Assembly (NCBI RefSeq): GCF_018732085.1
Contig: NZ_CP076103.1
Location: 3,968,001 to 4,032,000 of the forward strand
From: Lysobacter capsici
GTDB taxonomy: Bacteria > Pseudomonadota > Gammaproteobacteria > Xanthomonadales > Xanthomonadaceae
Length of the DNA: 64,000 bases
Direction: 5' to 3'
This document shows, piece after piece, positions 1 through 7,631 of this stretch (position 1 is its first letter; each line of letters begins with the position of its first letter). A program made the position numbers and the translations under genes. The notes below the pieces were generated by a model, which did not search any database, had not been told where the DNA came from, and was given only the letters and a program-made list of their open reading frames with translations.

Positions 1-1
1 C

Positions 2-1240
2 GACGGCCGCCAATGGACCCAGCCGCGCTGGTTCCGCGGCCTGCCGCCGGCGCCGGTGCGCTCGACCCGGGTGCTGTGGGATTACGACCTGGAAGTCGAG
101 GCCACCGACACCCGCCAGTTCGTCGCCCTCGACCTGCCGCTGGCGGCGCCGCCGAATTCGCGACTGTCGCTCGACCACGGCATCTACGCCGAGCAGACGC
201 TGAGCTCGCTCAGCCGCTGGCATCTGCAGTCCTCGCCGCCGGCCAACTACGAACCCGAACTGCGCGAAACCATGCGCCGCGCCGCGCTCGCCCTGCCCCA
301 GGGCTACAACCCGCGCACCCTCGCGCTGGCGCAGCGCTGGCGCCGCGAACTGGGCGGCAACGACGCGGCCATCGTCGAGCGCGCGATGTCGATGATCCAC
401 CGCGAGTTCGCCTACACCCTGACCACGCCGCTGCTCGGCCGGCATTCGGTCGACGAGTTCCTGTTCGACCAGAAGGCCGGGTTCTGCGAACACTTCAGCT
501 CCTCGTTCGTGGTGCTGATGCGTTCGGCCGGCATCCCCGCGCGCGTGGTCACCGGGTACGCCGGCGGTTACTACAACCGCATCGGCGACTACTGGCTGGT
601 GCGCCGCTCCGACGCGCACGCCTGGGCCGAGGTCTGGTTGCCGGGACGCGGCTGGGTGCGGGTCGATCCGACCGCCGCGGTCGCGCCCGAACGCATCTAC
701 GACACCCTGGCCGATCGCGCGCCCGGCGCCAACGGCCTGTTCGGCTCGATCGGCGCGGTCACGCCGCTGTTCAATCTCAGCGACTGGATGCGCCGCGGCT
801 GGAACGACTTCGTGCTCGGCTTCGACGCCAACCGCCAGCAACGGCTGCTGCAGCCGTTCGGCGTGGATCGCCTCGACAGCACCCGGCTGATTGTGCTGTT
901 CGTGCTGTTTGCGAGCGTCGCCGGGCTGTGGATGATCTGGCTCAGCAGCCGCGGCGAGCGCGAGCGCGACCCGGTGCTGCGCGCCTGGCACGCCCTGGGC
1001 CGGCGCTACCGGCGCCTGGGCCTGGCGCGCGAACCGCACGAGCCGGCGCTGGCCTGGGCTGAACGTGTCGGAAAGGAGCGGCCGGATTTGGCGATCGGCC
1101 TGCTCCAACTTAGCCAACACTTCAGCGATTGGCGGTACGCTGGCGGCCAAGCCGGGCGACGCGAGGCCCGAGAACTGCGCAACGAACTGGTCCGGGCGCT
1201 ACGCGTACACCGTCCTGGCCGCACTGGAGAACGTCGATGA
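2..1240 (+). CDS. TgpA-like transglutaminase-domain membrane protein, 3' part
   Basis: The reading frame is open from the first bases, so the start lies outside the window. A transglutaminase core is seen: the catalytic Cys in the run CEHFSSSF, the His in SDAHAWAEVW, and the Asp in VRVDPTAAV. After the core there is one hydrophobic segment (LIVLFVLFASVAGLWMIWL, about nt 880-945) and a helical tail of the DUF4129 type. Members of this family (P. aeruginosa TgpA) have several N-terminal membrane helices and a periplasmic transglutaminase domain; the helices would lie upstream of the window. The substrate is not known from sequence. The stop overlaps the next start by ATGA, so the two genes are probably translationally coupled. 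Confidence 0.9.
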   Translation, partial: DGRQWTQPRWFRGLPPAPVRSTRVLWDYDLEVEATDTRQFVALDLPLAAPPNSRLSLDHGIYAEQTLSSLSRWHLQSSPPANYEPELRETMRRAALALPQGYNPRTLALAQRWRRELGGNDAAIVERAMSMIHREFAYTLTTPLLGRHSVDEFLFDQKAGFCEHFSSSFVVLMRSAGIPARVVTGYAGGYYNRIGDYWLVRRSDAHAWAEVWLPGRGWVRVDPTAAVAPERIYDTLADRAPGANGLFGSIGAVTPLFNLSDWMRRGWNDFVLGFDANRQQRLLQPFGVDRLDSTRLIVLFVLFASVAGLWMIWLSSRGERERDPVLRAWHALGRRYRRLGLAREPHEPALAWAERVGKERPDLAIGLLQLSQHFSDWRYAGGQAGRREARELRNELVRALRVHRPGRTGERR

Positions 1241-1722
1241 AGCTCCGTCTTGCCTTGTTAGCCGCCAGCGTCGCGCTGCTCAGCGCCTGCGTGAGCGCAC
1301 CCAAACCGCTGCAGGGCGCGTTCACCGCCCTGACCCCGGCCGACGCCGCCGCCAACGACAGCACCGGCGCGGTCGTGCGCTGGGGCGGCCGCATCGTCTC
1401 GGTCGAACCGCAGGCCAACCGCACCTGTTTCGAAATGATCTCGACCCGCCTGACCGACACCGGCCGTCCGTACTGGGCGACCGACGACACCGGCGGCCGC
1501 TTCCTGGCCTGCCGCACCGGGTTCTACGATCCGGCGCTGTTCGAGACCAACCGCGAAGTGACCTTCACCGGCCGCGTCTCGGGCTACGAAACGCGGCGCA
1601 TCGGCCAGTACGACTACCGCTTCCCGCAGCTCGACGCCGACGTGGTCTATCTGTGGCCGGTGCGGCAACAGGTCGACGTTATCGAACGTCCGGCGCCGTG
1701 GCCGTGGTGGGGCTGGTGGTGA
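1237..1722 (+). CDS. slp: Slp-family outer-membrane lipoprotein
   Basis: 161 residues beginning MKLRLALLAASVALLSACVS, with an LSAC lipobox giving a lipidated Cys after about 17 residues. The mature part has the Slp pattern: a V(V)RWGGRIVSVEP strand, a GRPYWATDDTGGRF segment, and FTGRVSGYETRRIGQYDYRFP before a Trp-rich end (WPWWGWW). E. coli Slp is a starvation-inducible outer-membrane lipoprotein; the precise role here is not known. The ATG at 1237 overlaps the upstream stop by ATGA. An in-frame extension back to 1129 lies inside the transglutaminase gene and lacks the signal sequence, so I reject it. Confidence 0.88.
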   Translation: MKLRLALLAASVALLSACVSAPKPLQGAFTALTPADAAANDSTGAVVRWGGRIVSVEPQANRTCFEMISTRLTDTGRPYWATDDTGGRFLACRTGFYDPALFETNREVTFTGRVSGYETRRIGQYDYRFPQLDADVVYLWPVRQQVDVIERPAPWPWWGWW

Positions 1723-1758
1723 ATCGGTCGCGATGAATCATCGCGAATCGTGATGCGG

Positions 1759-1790
1759 ACCGAAGGCGCGAAAGCGCCTTCGGTCGTTTT
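1759..1790 (+). terminator. rho-independent terminator after slp
   Basis: Perfect 11-bp stem ACCGAAGGCGC / GCGCCTTCGGT around a GAAA loop, followed by CGTTTT. It lies 36 bp after the slp stop and would end the tgpA-slp transcript. Confidence 0.85.
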
Positions 1791-1831
1791 GGGGCTTGAG
1801 GCCAGTGGACATTGCCCCCTTTTTGCACATT

Positions 1832-2149
1832 GCCCCCTTTGAAAAAGGGGGCTGGCGCCTGCGATGCATGACGTCGATGCAATGACTCAATGCGCCGGGG
1901 GATTTGCGTTTTGTTCGAGTGATTCGGTTGTCGGGGCTAAAAGCAAATCCCCCCTGCCCCCCTTTTTCAAAGGGGGGAACAGCAACGGCAAAAGCACGGT
2001 GGCGAGAGGTAACGACAAGCGCTAAATGCGGGTGGAACTCGTCGCCCTATAAAGATCGCTGCCGCTGAACATCGCCCCCTTTGCAAAAGGGGGCTGGCGC
2101 CTGCGATACATGAAGCCGTTGCGATGCTTCAATGCGCCGGGGGATTTGC
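1832..2149. repeat. CCCCCTTT...GGGGGATTTGC intergenic repeat, three copies
   Basis: Two direct copies (about 1832-1906 and 2074-2149) start with a CCCCCTTTGAAAAAGGGGG-type palindrome, continue with GGCTGGCGCCTGCGAT, and end in GCGCCGGGGGATTTGC. A third, inverted and shortened copy lies at 1943-1978 (GCAAATCCCCCC...CCCTTTTTCAAAGGGGG). The same family recurs at 40235-40382. There is no gene between 1723 and 2193; this repeat fills most of it. Confidence 0.8.
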
Positions 2150-2193
2150 TTTGTGTCGCGAGCGCTCACCGAATCGGCGAGCGCTGACACCCT

Positions 2194-2547
2194 TCAATGC
2201 GGCGTACCGAACCGCCCCAGATGCGCGCCCGCCAGCAGATGCAGATGCAACTGGAACACCGTCTGCCCGCCGTGCTCGTTGCAGTTCATCACCAACCGAT
2301 AGCCGTCCTGCGCGAACCCTTCGCGCTGCGCGTAAGCAGCCGCGGCATGCGCCAGCTTGCCGACGATCGCGGCCTGCTCGGCCTGCAGATCGTTGAGCGT
2401 GGCGATCGGCGTCTTGGGCACGAACAGCACATGCACCGGCGCCTGCGGCGCGATATCGCGGAACGCGATCAGCTCGTCGTCCTCGTACACGATGTCGGCG
2501 GGCAGTTCGCGACGGATGATCTTGCCGAAGATGGTGGAGTCGGTCAT
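2194..2547 (-). CDS. HIT-family (HinT-like) nucleotide-binding protein
   Basis: 117 residues from MTDSTIFGKIIRRELPAD to the C-terminal HIT block. HinT proteins are purine nucleoside phosphoramidate/AMP-lysine hydrolases. The block NEHGGQTVF-QLHLHLLAG matches the family, but the first His of the usual HxHxHxx motif is Gln (codon CAG); the middle and last His remain. In Hint the middle His is the catalytic nucleophile, so activity may be kept. The start is the ATG at 2547. No clear Shine-Dalgarno sequence is seen because a repeat arm sits directly upstream. It is the last gene of the dnaX-ybaB-recR set. Confidence 0.9.
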   Translation of the reverse strand: MTDSTIFGKIIRRELPADIVYEDDELIAFRDIAPQAPVHVLFVPKTPIATLNDLQAEQAAIVGKLAHAAAAYAQREGFAQDGYRLVMNCNEHGGQTVFQLHLHLLAGAHLGRFGTPH

Positions 2548-2553
2548 AGGGGG

Positions 2554-2645
2554 CCGGGAATCGGGAATGGAGAATAGGGAATCGTAACGGTACAGCGTAA
2601 CCGGCACGCTTTTCGCTCTACCGATTCTCTATTCCCGATTCCCGG
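2554..2645. repeat. GGGAATCGGGAAT inverted repeat
   Basis: Left arm CCGGGAATCGGGAATGGAGA (2554-2573, continuing to 2577) and right arm GATTCTCTATTCCCGATTCC (from 2623) pair almost perfectly over 22 bp. It separates recR from the HIT gene and covers the HIT leader. Single-arm relatives made of GATTCGG units occur at 17232 and 31741. Confidence 0.75.
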
Positions 2646-2648
2646 CTC

Positions 2649-3245
2649 TCACCCCATCTCGCTGCGACTGCCGAACGCATGCGACAGCGTGCCGCGATCG
2701 ACGTATTCGAGCTCGCCGCCCAGCGGCACGCCATGCGCGAGCCGGCTCGGGCGCACCTGGTGCTGGCGCGCGAGCTGGGCCAGGTAATGCGCGGTGGCCT
2801 CGCCTTCGACGGTGGGATTGGTCGCGACGATCAGTTCCTGCACCTCGCCCTCGGCCAGGCGCGCGGCCAGGCGATCCAGGCCCAGTTCGCGCGGGCCGAT
2901 GCCGTCGAGCGGGCTCAAGCGGCCCTGCAGGATGAAATACAGCCCGCGGTAACCGGTCGCCTGTTCGATCGCCAGGCGGTCGGCCGGCGATTCCACCGCG
3001 CACAGCAGATGCGCGTCGCGCGAACCGCTGGCGCAGGTCGCGCAGACTTCGGTTTCGCTGAAGTCGCGGCAGCGCACGCAATGGCCGATCTTCTCGATCG
3101 CCTCGGCCAGGGCGTTGGACAGGCGCTGGCCGCCCGCGCGCTCGCGTTCGAGCACGTGGTAGGCCATGCGCTGGGCCGATTTCTGGCCGACGCCCGGCAA
3201 CACCCGGAACGCGTCGATCAGTTGTTCGAGCAGCGCGCTGCTCAT
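2649..3245 (-). CDS. recR: recombination mediator protein RecR
   Basis: 198 residues, the usual length. An N-terminal helix-hairpin-helix (LLEQLIDAFRVLPGVGQKSA) is followed by a zinc finger with Cys56, Cys59, Cys68 and Cys71, then a Toprim domain (LLCAVESPADRLAIEQ ... GLYFILQGRLSPLDGIGP ... ATNPTVEGEATA). RecR acts with RecF/RecO to load RecA on gapped DNA. Its place after dnaX and ybaB is the common bacterial order; here one small membrane-protein gene lies between ybaB and recR. Confidence 0.97.
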   Translation of the reverse strand: MSSALLEQLIDAFRVLPGVGQKSAQRMAYHVLERERAGGQRLSNALAEAIEKIGHCVRCRDFSETEVCATCASGSRDAHLLCAVESPADRLAIEQATGYRGLYFILQGRLSPLDGIGPRELGLDRLAARLAEGEVQELIVATNPTVEGEATAHYLAQLARQHQVRPSRLAHGVPLGGELEYVDRGTLSHAFGSRSEMG

Positions 3246-3300
3246 GCGCCGGCCCGGCGCATGAATCGACGACGAAGCGCGACGGCCGGCACGACGACAT

Positions 3301-3534
3301 TCACTCCGACGGAGTGAAGTTGCTGCGCGCGACCGGCTCGCGGTTCATCGCGCGCACCACGTTGAGGCAGACGATCGCGCCGAGCAGCGGCAGCAGCCAG
3401 ACGAAGGCCGACTGCACCGCTTTCTGCGCGCCGGTCAGGTCCGGCTCGCGCCAGATCGCCCAGGTCGTGTAGACGTCCAGGCCCAGCAGGATCGCCGCGA
3501 TCAGCGCAGCGGTGAGGCCGATATGAAAACCCAT
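3301..3534 (-). CDS. small two-helix membrane protein
   Basis: 77 residues. Two hydrophobic stretches are seen: GLTAALIAAILLGLDVYTTW (from about residue 6) and FVWLLPLLGAIVCLNVV (about 44-60), joined by a polar loop with IWREPDLTGAQK. The short tail is polar. I do not recognise a family; the second helix with WLLPLLGAI resembles phospholipase-D-nuclease-N/PLDc_N type mini-proteins, but this is weak. It sits between ybaB and recR on the same strand and is probably co-transcribed. Confidence 0.7.
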   Translation of the reverse strand: MGFHIGLTAALIAAILLGLDVYTTWAIWREPDLTGAQKAVQSAFVWLLPLLGAIVCLNVVRAMNREPVARSNFTPSE

Positions 3535-3571
3535 GTGATGCGTTCCGTGGTGGCGTGGTCAGGCGACGTGA

Positions 3572-3892
3572 TCAGAACGGCAGCTTCATGCCCGGCGGCA
3601 TCGGCATGCCGGCGGTGGCGGCCGACATGCGGGTCTGCGATTCGGCGTTGATCTTGTTGACCGCATCGTTGAACGCCGCGGCGACCAGGTCCTCGGCCAT
3701 TTCCGCATCGCTGATCACCGACGGATCGATGCGCACCTTGCGGCATTCCATGCGCCCGGTCAGGGTCACGGTGACCATGCCGGCGCCGGCGCTGCCGGTG
3801 ACTTCGATCTTGGCCAGTTCTTCCTGGGCGCGCTGCACGTTTTCCTGCATCTTCTGCGCTTGTTGCATGAGTTGGGCGATGTTGCCGCGCAT
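3572..3892 (-). CDS. ybaB: YbaB/EbfC nucleoid-associated protein
   Basis: 106 residues. A long N-terminal helix (IAQLMQQAQKMQENVQRAQE) is followed by the sheet region with GSAGAGMVTVTLTGRMECRK and a final helix (AEDLVAAAFNDAVNKINAES). The tail MPMPPGMKLPF is typical. The family binds DNA as a dimer and is nearly always next to dnaX/recR. The start at 3892 has an AGGA ribosome site 7-8 bases upstream; an upstream in-frame ATG at 3994 lies in the leader and is not used. Confidence 0.95.
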   Translation of the reverse strand: MRGNIAQLMQQAQKMQENVQRAQEELAKIEVTGSAGAGMVTVTLTGRMECRKVRIDPSVISDAEMAEDLVAAAFNDAVNKINAESQTRMSAATAGMPMPPGMKLPF

Positions 3893-4030
3893 GGTGTCCT
3901 GCCTGTCGTGAGTTGTCTGGTCGGGTGCGATGGCCGCGAGGATGGCGCGGCCACACGTCATCGGTATGAATACCGATCCTGTCTTGGGCCGCAAGCGGCC
4001 CGGCGCAAGGGGCGCGGCGGTCGCGCGGCC

Positions 4031-6340
4031 TCAGGCGTCGTCGAACGGCCGGATCGAGTCGGCCACGACCTTGGCGCCGTGATCCTCGATCAACCGGCGC
4101 ACGTCGGGATCGTTCATGAACATGTCCTCGGCCGCCGCCTGGCGCTGGTCGCGCGCGCGCTGGTTGCGCGCGTGCAGCGATTCGCCGGACTTGACGGTTT
4201 CGAAGCGGATCTGCGGCGCCACGCCCAGGCGCGTGGCCAGCGCATCGGCGACCCGCTGGATCAGGGCCGGCGCGCGCAGATGGTCGTCGTCGGGGCTGAG
4301 CGACAGGTTCAGCACGCCGTCGGCGTAGCCGATGAAGCCGGCGTGTTCGGCCAGGATCCGGGCCGGGCCGCGCAGGCCGCTGGCGTCGACGATGGCGTGC
4401 CAGGCGTCGTCGTCGGCGATGCCCGCGGCCGACGAACCCGCCGACGCGGCGCGCGCGGGCATGGTGATCGGCTCGGAGACCGGCGCCGAAACGGCCGGGG
4501 CCGCGGACGGCGCGGCGAATATGTCGTCGCGCGGCGGTTGCTGGCGGATGGCTTCGGGCGCCGCGGCGCCGCGTTGCGGTTCGCTGGGCATTAGCGGCTG
4601 CACCGGTGCCGCGTGCGCGGGCATCAGGTCATGAGCGGGCTCGCGCGTCGGCTCGGATCGGGTTTCGACCGGGGCCGGTTCGGCCTTCGCTTCGACCCGT
4701 GGTTCGGGCTTGGCCTCGACCGCTGCCGTGGCGACCCGCGCCGGCGGCTTGTCGTGCAGGGGTTCGTCTTCCGGCCATAGCGGCTCGTCGCGCACGGCGA
4801 TGAAAGTGTCCGCAGGCCTGGGCTCGCTGACCCGCATCGACAGCGTAGGCTCGCTGGCCGGAAAAGCCGGCGCAGTGCGCGGCGCAGCCGGCTCGCTACG
4901 CGACGGCGCCAGCGTTGCGGGTGCCACGGACACCGGCGGCGCGACGCGCGCAGGCGCCTGCTCGGGCAGCGCCCACGGCGGCCGATCGTCGGCCTGTTCG
5001 CGCGAAGACATCGCCTCGCGCGACGGCGCAGTGTCGCGAGCCGGATTGTGTATCGGCGCGGCCGGTTTCGATGCAGCTTGGGCCGGCGCGCTCTGGACCG
5101 ATGCGCTCTGCGCCGGCGCAGCCTCGCGGCCCGGCGTCCCCATCTCGCGGATCGCCGCCGCAGCCTGCGCAGCGGCGTTGGCCGACCGCACCGGTTCGCT
5201 GCGACCGCCCGACGACGGGCCGGGGCCGGGCGAAGCAGGTTCGCCCGCCGCGCTCGGCCGGAACGCGAGCATGCGCAGCACGCTCATTTCGAACCCCGCG
5301 CGCGGGCTCGGCGCCAGCGGCAGGTCGCGACGGCCGTTGACGCTCATCTGGTACCACAGCTGCACCAGCTCGGGCCGCAACTGCGCGGCCAGATGATCGA
5401 CATCGACCCCGTCGGCCTCGACCAAGGCCTCGGGCACCAGCTGCCGCACCTGGATCCGGTGCAAAGCGTCGCCCAGAGCTTCGAGCACGCTGCCCCAGTC
5501 CGGCGAGAATTCGGCCAGCGTCGCGACCTCATCGAGCAGGCGCTGGCCTTCACCGTCGGCCAGCGCCGACAGCACCGCGCCGACCCGGGTGCGGTCGACC
5601 GAGCCCAGCATCGCCGCGACCGCCGTGCCTTCCAGCGGCGCATCGCCACCGGCGCCGGCGTAGGCGATCGCCTGATCGAGCAGCGACAGGCCGTCGCGCA
5701 GGCTGCCGTCGGCGGCCTTGGCCAGCTGGCGGATCGCCGATTCGTCCACGCCGATGCCCTCGGCGGCGAGGATGCGGGTCATCTGCCCGCTGATCTGCTG
5801 CTCGTCCAGGCGCTTGAGGTTGAACTGCAGGCAGCGCGACAGCACCGTCACCGGCAGTTTCTGCGGGTCGGTGGTGGCGAGCAGGAATTTGACGTGCCCC
5901 GGCGGCTCCTCCAGCGTCTTGAGCAGCGCGTTGAACGCCGACTTCGACAGCATGTGGACTTCGTCGATCAGATAGACCTTGACCCGTCCGCGGCTGGGCA
6001 TGTACTGGGCGTTGTCGATCACCTCGCGCACGTCGTCCACGCCGGTGTTGCTGGCGGCGTCGATCTCGAGCAGGTCGATGTAGCGGCCGGCGTCGATGTC
6101 CAGGCAGGCGCTGCACTGCCCGCACGGATCGGCTGAGGTGCCGTGCTCGCAGTTCAGCGACTTGGCGAAGATGCGCGCGATCGTGGTCTTGCCGACGCCG
6201 CGCGTACCGGTGAACAGGAAGGCGTGGTGGACGCGGCCGGTGCCGAGCGCATTGGTCAGCGCGCGTACCACGTGCTCCTGCCCGACCAGTTCGGCGAAAC
6301 GCTTGGGGCGCCATTTGCGGGCGAGGACGAGATAGGACAT
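4031..6340 (-). CDS. dnaX: DNA polymerase III subunits gamma/tau
   Basis: 769 residues. Clamp-loader ATPase: MSYLVLARKWRPKRFAELVG start, Walker A GTRGVGKT (45-52), zinc Cys64/73/76/79, Walker B with DEVH (126-129), and an SRC sensor (168-170). A lid and collar domain follows, then a long Ala/Pro/Glu-rich linker (roughly 380-630) and a C-terminal tau domain contacting polymerase alpha. The product loads the beta clamp and couples the replisome. The start at 6340 has AAGGA 5 bases upstream. The frame stays open to 6817 only because it runs through the leader and the antisense of a tRNA gene. I see no A-rich slippery heptamer like that of E. coli, so a programmed gamma frameshift is not evident. 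Confidence 0.96.
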   Translation of the reverse strand: MSYLVLARKWRPKRFAELVGQEHVVRALTNALGTGRVHHAFLFTGTRGVGKTTIARIFAKSLNCEHGTSADPCGQCSACLDIDAGRYIDLLEIDAASNTGVDDVREVIDNAQYMPSRGRVKVYLIDEVHMLSKSAFNALLKTLEEPPGHVKFLLATTDPQKLPVTVLSRCLQFNLKRLDEQQISGQMTRILAAEGIGVDESAIRQLAKAADGSLRDGLSLLDQAIAYAGAGGDAPLEGTAVAAMLGSVDRTRVGAVLSALADGEGQRLLDEVATLAEFSPDWGSVLEALGDALHRIQVRQLVPEALVEADGVDVDHLAAQLRPELVQLWYQMSVNGRRDLPLAPSPRAGFEMSVLRMLAFRPSAAGEPASPGPGPSSGGRSEPVRSANAAAQAAAAIREMGTPGREAAPAQSASVQSAPAQAASKPAAPIHNPARDTAPSREAMSSREQADDRPPWALPEQAPARVAPPVSVAPATLAPSRSEPAAPRTAPAFPASEPTLSMRVSEPRPADTFIAVRDEPLWPEDEPLHDKPPARVATAAVEAKPEPRVEAKAEPAPVETRSEPTREPAHDLMPAHAAPVQPLMPSEPQRGAAAPEAIRQQPPRDDIFAAPSAAPAVSAPVSEPITMPARAASAGSSAAGIADDDAWHAIVDASGLRGPARILAEHAGFIGYADGVLNLSLSPDDDHLRAPALIQRVADALATRLGVAPQIRFETVKSGESLHARNQRARDQRQAAAEDMFMNDPDVRRLIEDHGAKVVADSIRPFDDA

Positions 6341-6578
6341 CGGATCCTTGAAAACGTTGAGCAGGCGGGGCGGAAGAGCGACGGCTGGGGCGTGCGACAG
6401 CCCGGCGGCGGGCGTCCGGACCGCCCGGATACCCTCGCCGGCGACCGTCGCGGCCGCCGCGACACGGGTCCCCCGACGCACACCGCCGGCGGACCCAAAC
6501 GCACCCGTGCATTGTGCCACGCCCCACCCTCGCGCCCGAGCACCGCCCCCGCTCCCGGCGCCCGACCCACGCCGTGGC

Positions 6579-6607
6579 TTGTTACTGCGGCCGCTCGCCG
6601 CTAGAAT
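6579..6607 (+). promoter_or_regulatory. sigma-70 promoter of tRNA-Ser(GGA)
   Basis: TTGTTA (6579-6584), 17 bp, TAGAAT (6602-6607), about 41 bp before the mature tRNA. It is the one good promoter-like pair in the 308-bp gap between the divergent dnaX gene and the tRNA; the rest of 6341-6648 holds no gene that I can see. Confidence 0.7.
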
Positions 6608-6648
6608 CCCCGGCTCTGCACGGCCCGCGCAAGCGGCCGGACAGGTCC

Positions 6649-6741
6649 GGAGAGGTGTCCGAGTGGTTGAAGGAGCACGCCTGGAAAGTGTGTAAGCGTC
6701 TAAACCGCGCTTCGGGGGTTCGAATCCCCCTCTCTCCGCCA
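6649..6741 (+). tRNA. tRNA-Ser(GGA)
   Basis: Seven-bp acceptor stem GGAGAGG / TCTCTCC (one G-T pair), a long serine-type variable arm, T stem GGGGG / CCCCC around TTCGAAT, discriminator G and encoded CCA. The anticodon loop CTGGAAA gives anticodon GGA, reading UCC/UCU. Confidence 0.96.
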
Positions 6742-6750
6742 GATTACGAA

Positions 6751-6785
6751 ACAAGCCCCTGATGATCTCAGGGGCTTGTTTTGTT
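6751..6785 (+). terminator. terminator after tRNA-Ser(GGA)
   Basis: Stem CAAGCCCCTGA / TCAGGGGCTTG with loop TGATC, followed by a T-rich run (TTTTGTTTTG). Confidence 0.85.
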
Positions 6786-7140
6786 TTGGGCACGTCAAAT
6801 AGATCGACGCCACTCACGATGTCGACGACGGCCGGTCATCGCGAACTACATCTGTTAAGCATCATGTTCGTGATGTCGATCCCTCCATCTCGGTTGCGAT
6901 GAGTACCCTCGCGTTGCCCACAGATGATTGCTGCCATCGGGATCGGAAATTGCGCCCGTAAAAATTGATCGTCGACATGAGGAATAATTTCGACTATCAC
7001 CACCTAAAAAAACCAATGCCGGCGCAGAAGAGAAATGGCCCAAGAATGGGCCATTTCTCCGGTCATGTCGGCGCCGGACAACTCGGAAGTTTCGTTAGCC
7101 AGATCGCAGCCACCGGAATGCCGGGCGATTCAGGCTAGTG
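6786..7140. other. gene-free stretch with one hairpin
   Basis: No convincing gene. The region is AT-richer than its surroundings and contains a perfect 12-bp inverted repeat at 7030-7059 (GAGAAATGGCCC / GGGCCATTTCTC, loop AAGAAT). The hairpin lies about 80 bp beyond the stop of the minus-strand lipoprotein gene and could be a transcription end for the Rhs unit, but neither side has a U-tract. A 62-codon minus frame at 6855-7043 has no recognisable feature. Confidence 0.5.
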
Positions 7141-7611
7141 CTACATAACACCAGAGCATCCGCCGTACAATTTTTTGATGTCGGCATCTAGCCTGACGAT
7201 GAAAGCCGCCTTCAAAGGCTTGCCACATCCACCCATCTGAGTGTGCAGAATCAACAACTCTCCGGCCTTGAAGTAAGCAGTGTAAGCCCCCCGACCTTCG
7301 TTAGATGGCCCACGCACAAGGTAATAGCGCTCCCCTAAAGATAGCCGTGAAGCCGCGACAGGGAAGCTTTTCTGAAGATCTTCCTTGGATAGCAAAACAA
7401 ACTGTCTGGAATCGAGCTGAGCCAACGCTTTGTCTATCTCGCCATCTTTTACTTGGATGTATCTTTCAACTGGAAGTTTATTCTTCGTAGACGGAGCGAA
7501 TTCAACTGCCCCCTGAACCCAAACCTCCGCAGTCGCGGGCATTGGATCAACAGGTGACGCGCTTGCGCATGCCGATAGAAACAGCAGAGAAACTGTCGTG
7601 ATTATTTTCAT
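7141..7611 (-). CDS. lipoprotein, candidate immunity protein for the Rhs toxin tip
   Basis: 156 residues from MKIITTVSLLFLSACASA, with an LSAC lipobox at residues 12-15. The mature part has no family I recognise; it includes an EVWVQGAVEFAP strand, RYYLVRGPSNEGRGAYTAYF, and a C-terminal pair of Cys. The gene follows the Rhs stop directly. An earlier ATG at 7635 overlaps the Rhs stop as ATGA and would add eight residues to the signal peptide; neither start has a strong ribosome site. GC content is clearly below the local average, as in the Rhs tip. Position, size and low GC fit an immunity gene of a polymorphic toxin. A lipid anchor would place it in the periplasm. Function is inferred. Confidence 0.7.
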   Translation of the reverse strand: MKIITTVSLLFLSACASASPVDPMPATAEVWVQGAVEFAPSTKNKLPVERYIQVKDGEIDKALAQLDSRQFVLLSKEDLQKSFPVAASRLSLGERYYLVRGPSNEGRGAYTAYFKAGELLILHTQMGGCGKPLKAAFIVRLDADIKKLYGGCSGVM

Positions 7612-7631
7612 GGCCGCCACTGTTATGATTG

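Noticed and set aside
4031..6340. Programmed frameshift in dnaX
   Set aside because: No A-rich slippery heptamer is visible in the coding strand.
6341..6817. N-terminal extension of dnaX to 6817 (ERGGFEPPKRGLDAYTLSRR)
   Set aside because: It is the antisense of tRNA-Ser(GGA) plus leader; the conserved DnaX start and AAGGA site are at 6340.
6855..7043. 62-codon minus-strand frame after the Rhs unit
   Set aside because: No ribosome site, no recognisable feature, and it overlaps the hairpin at 7030-7059.
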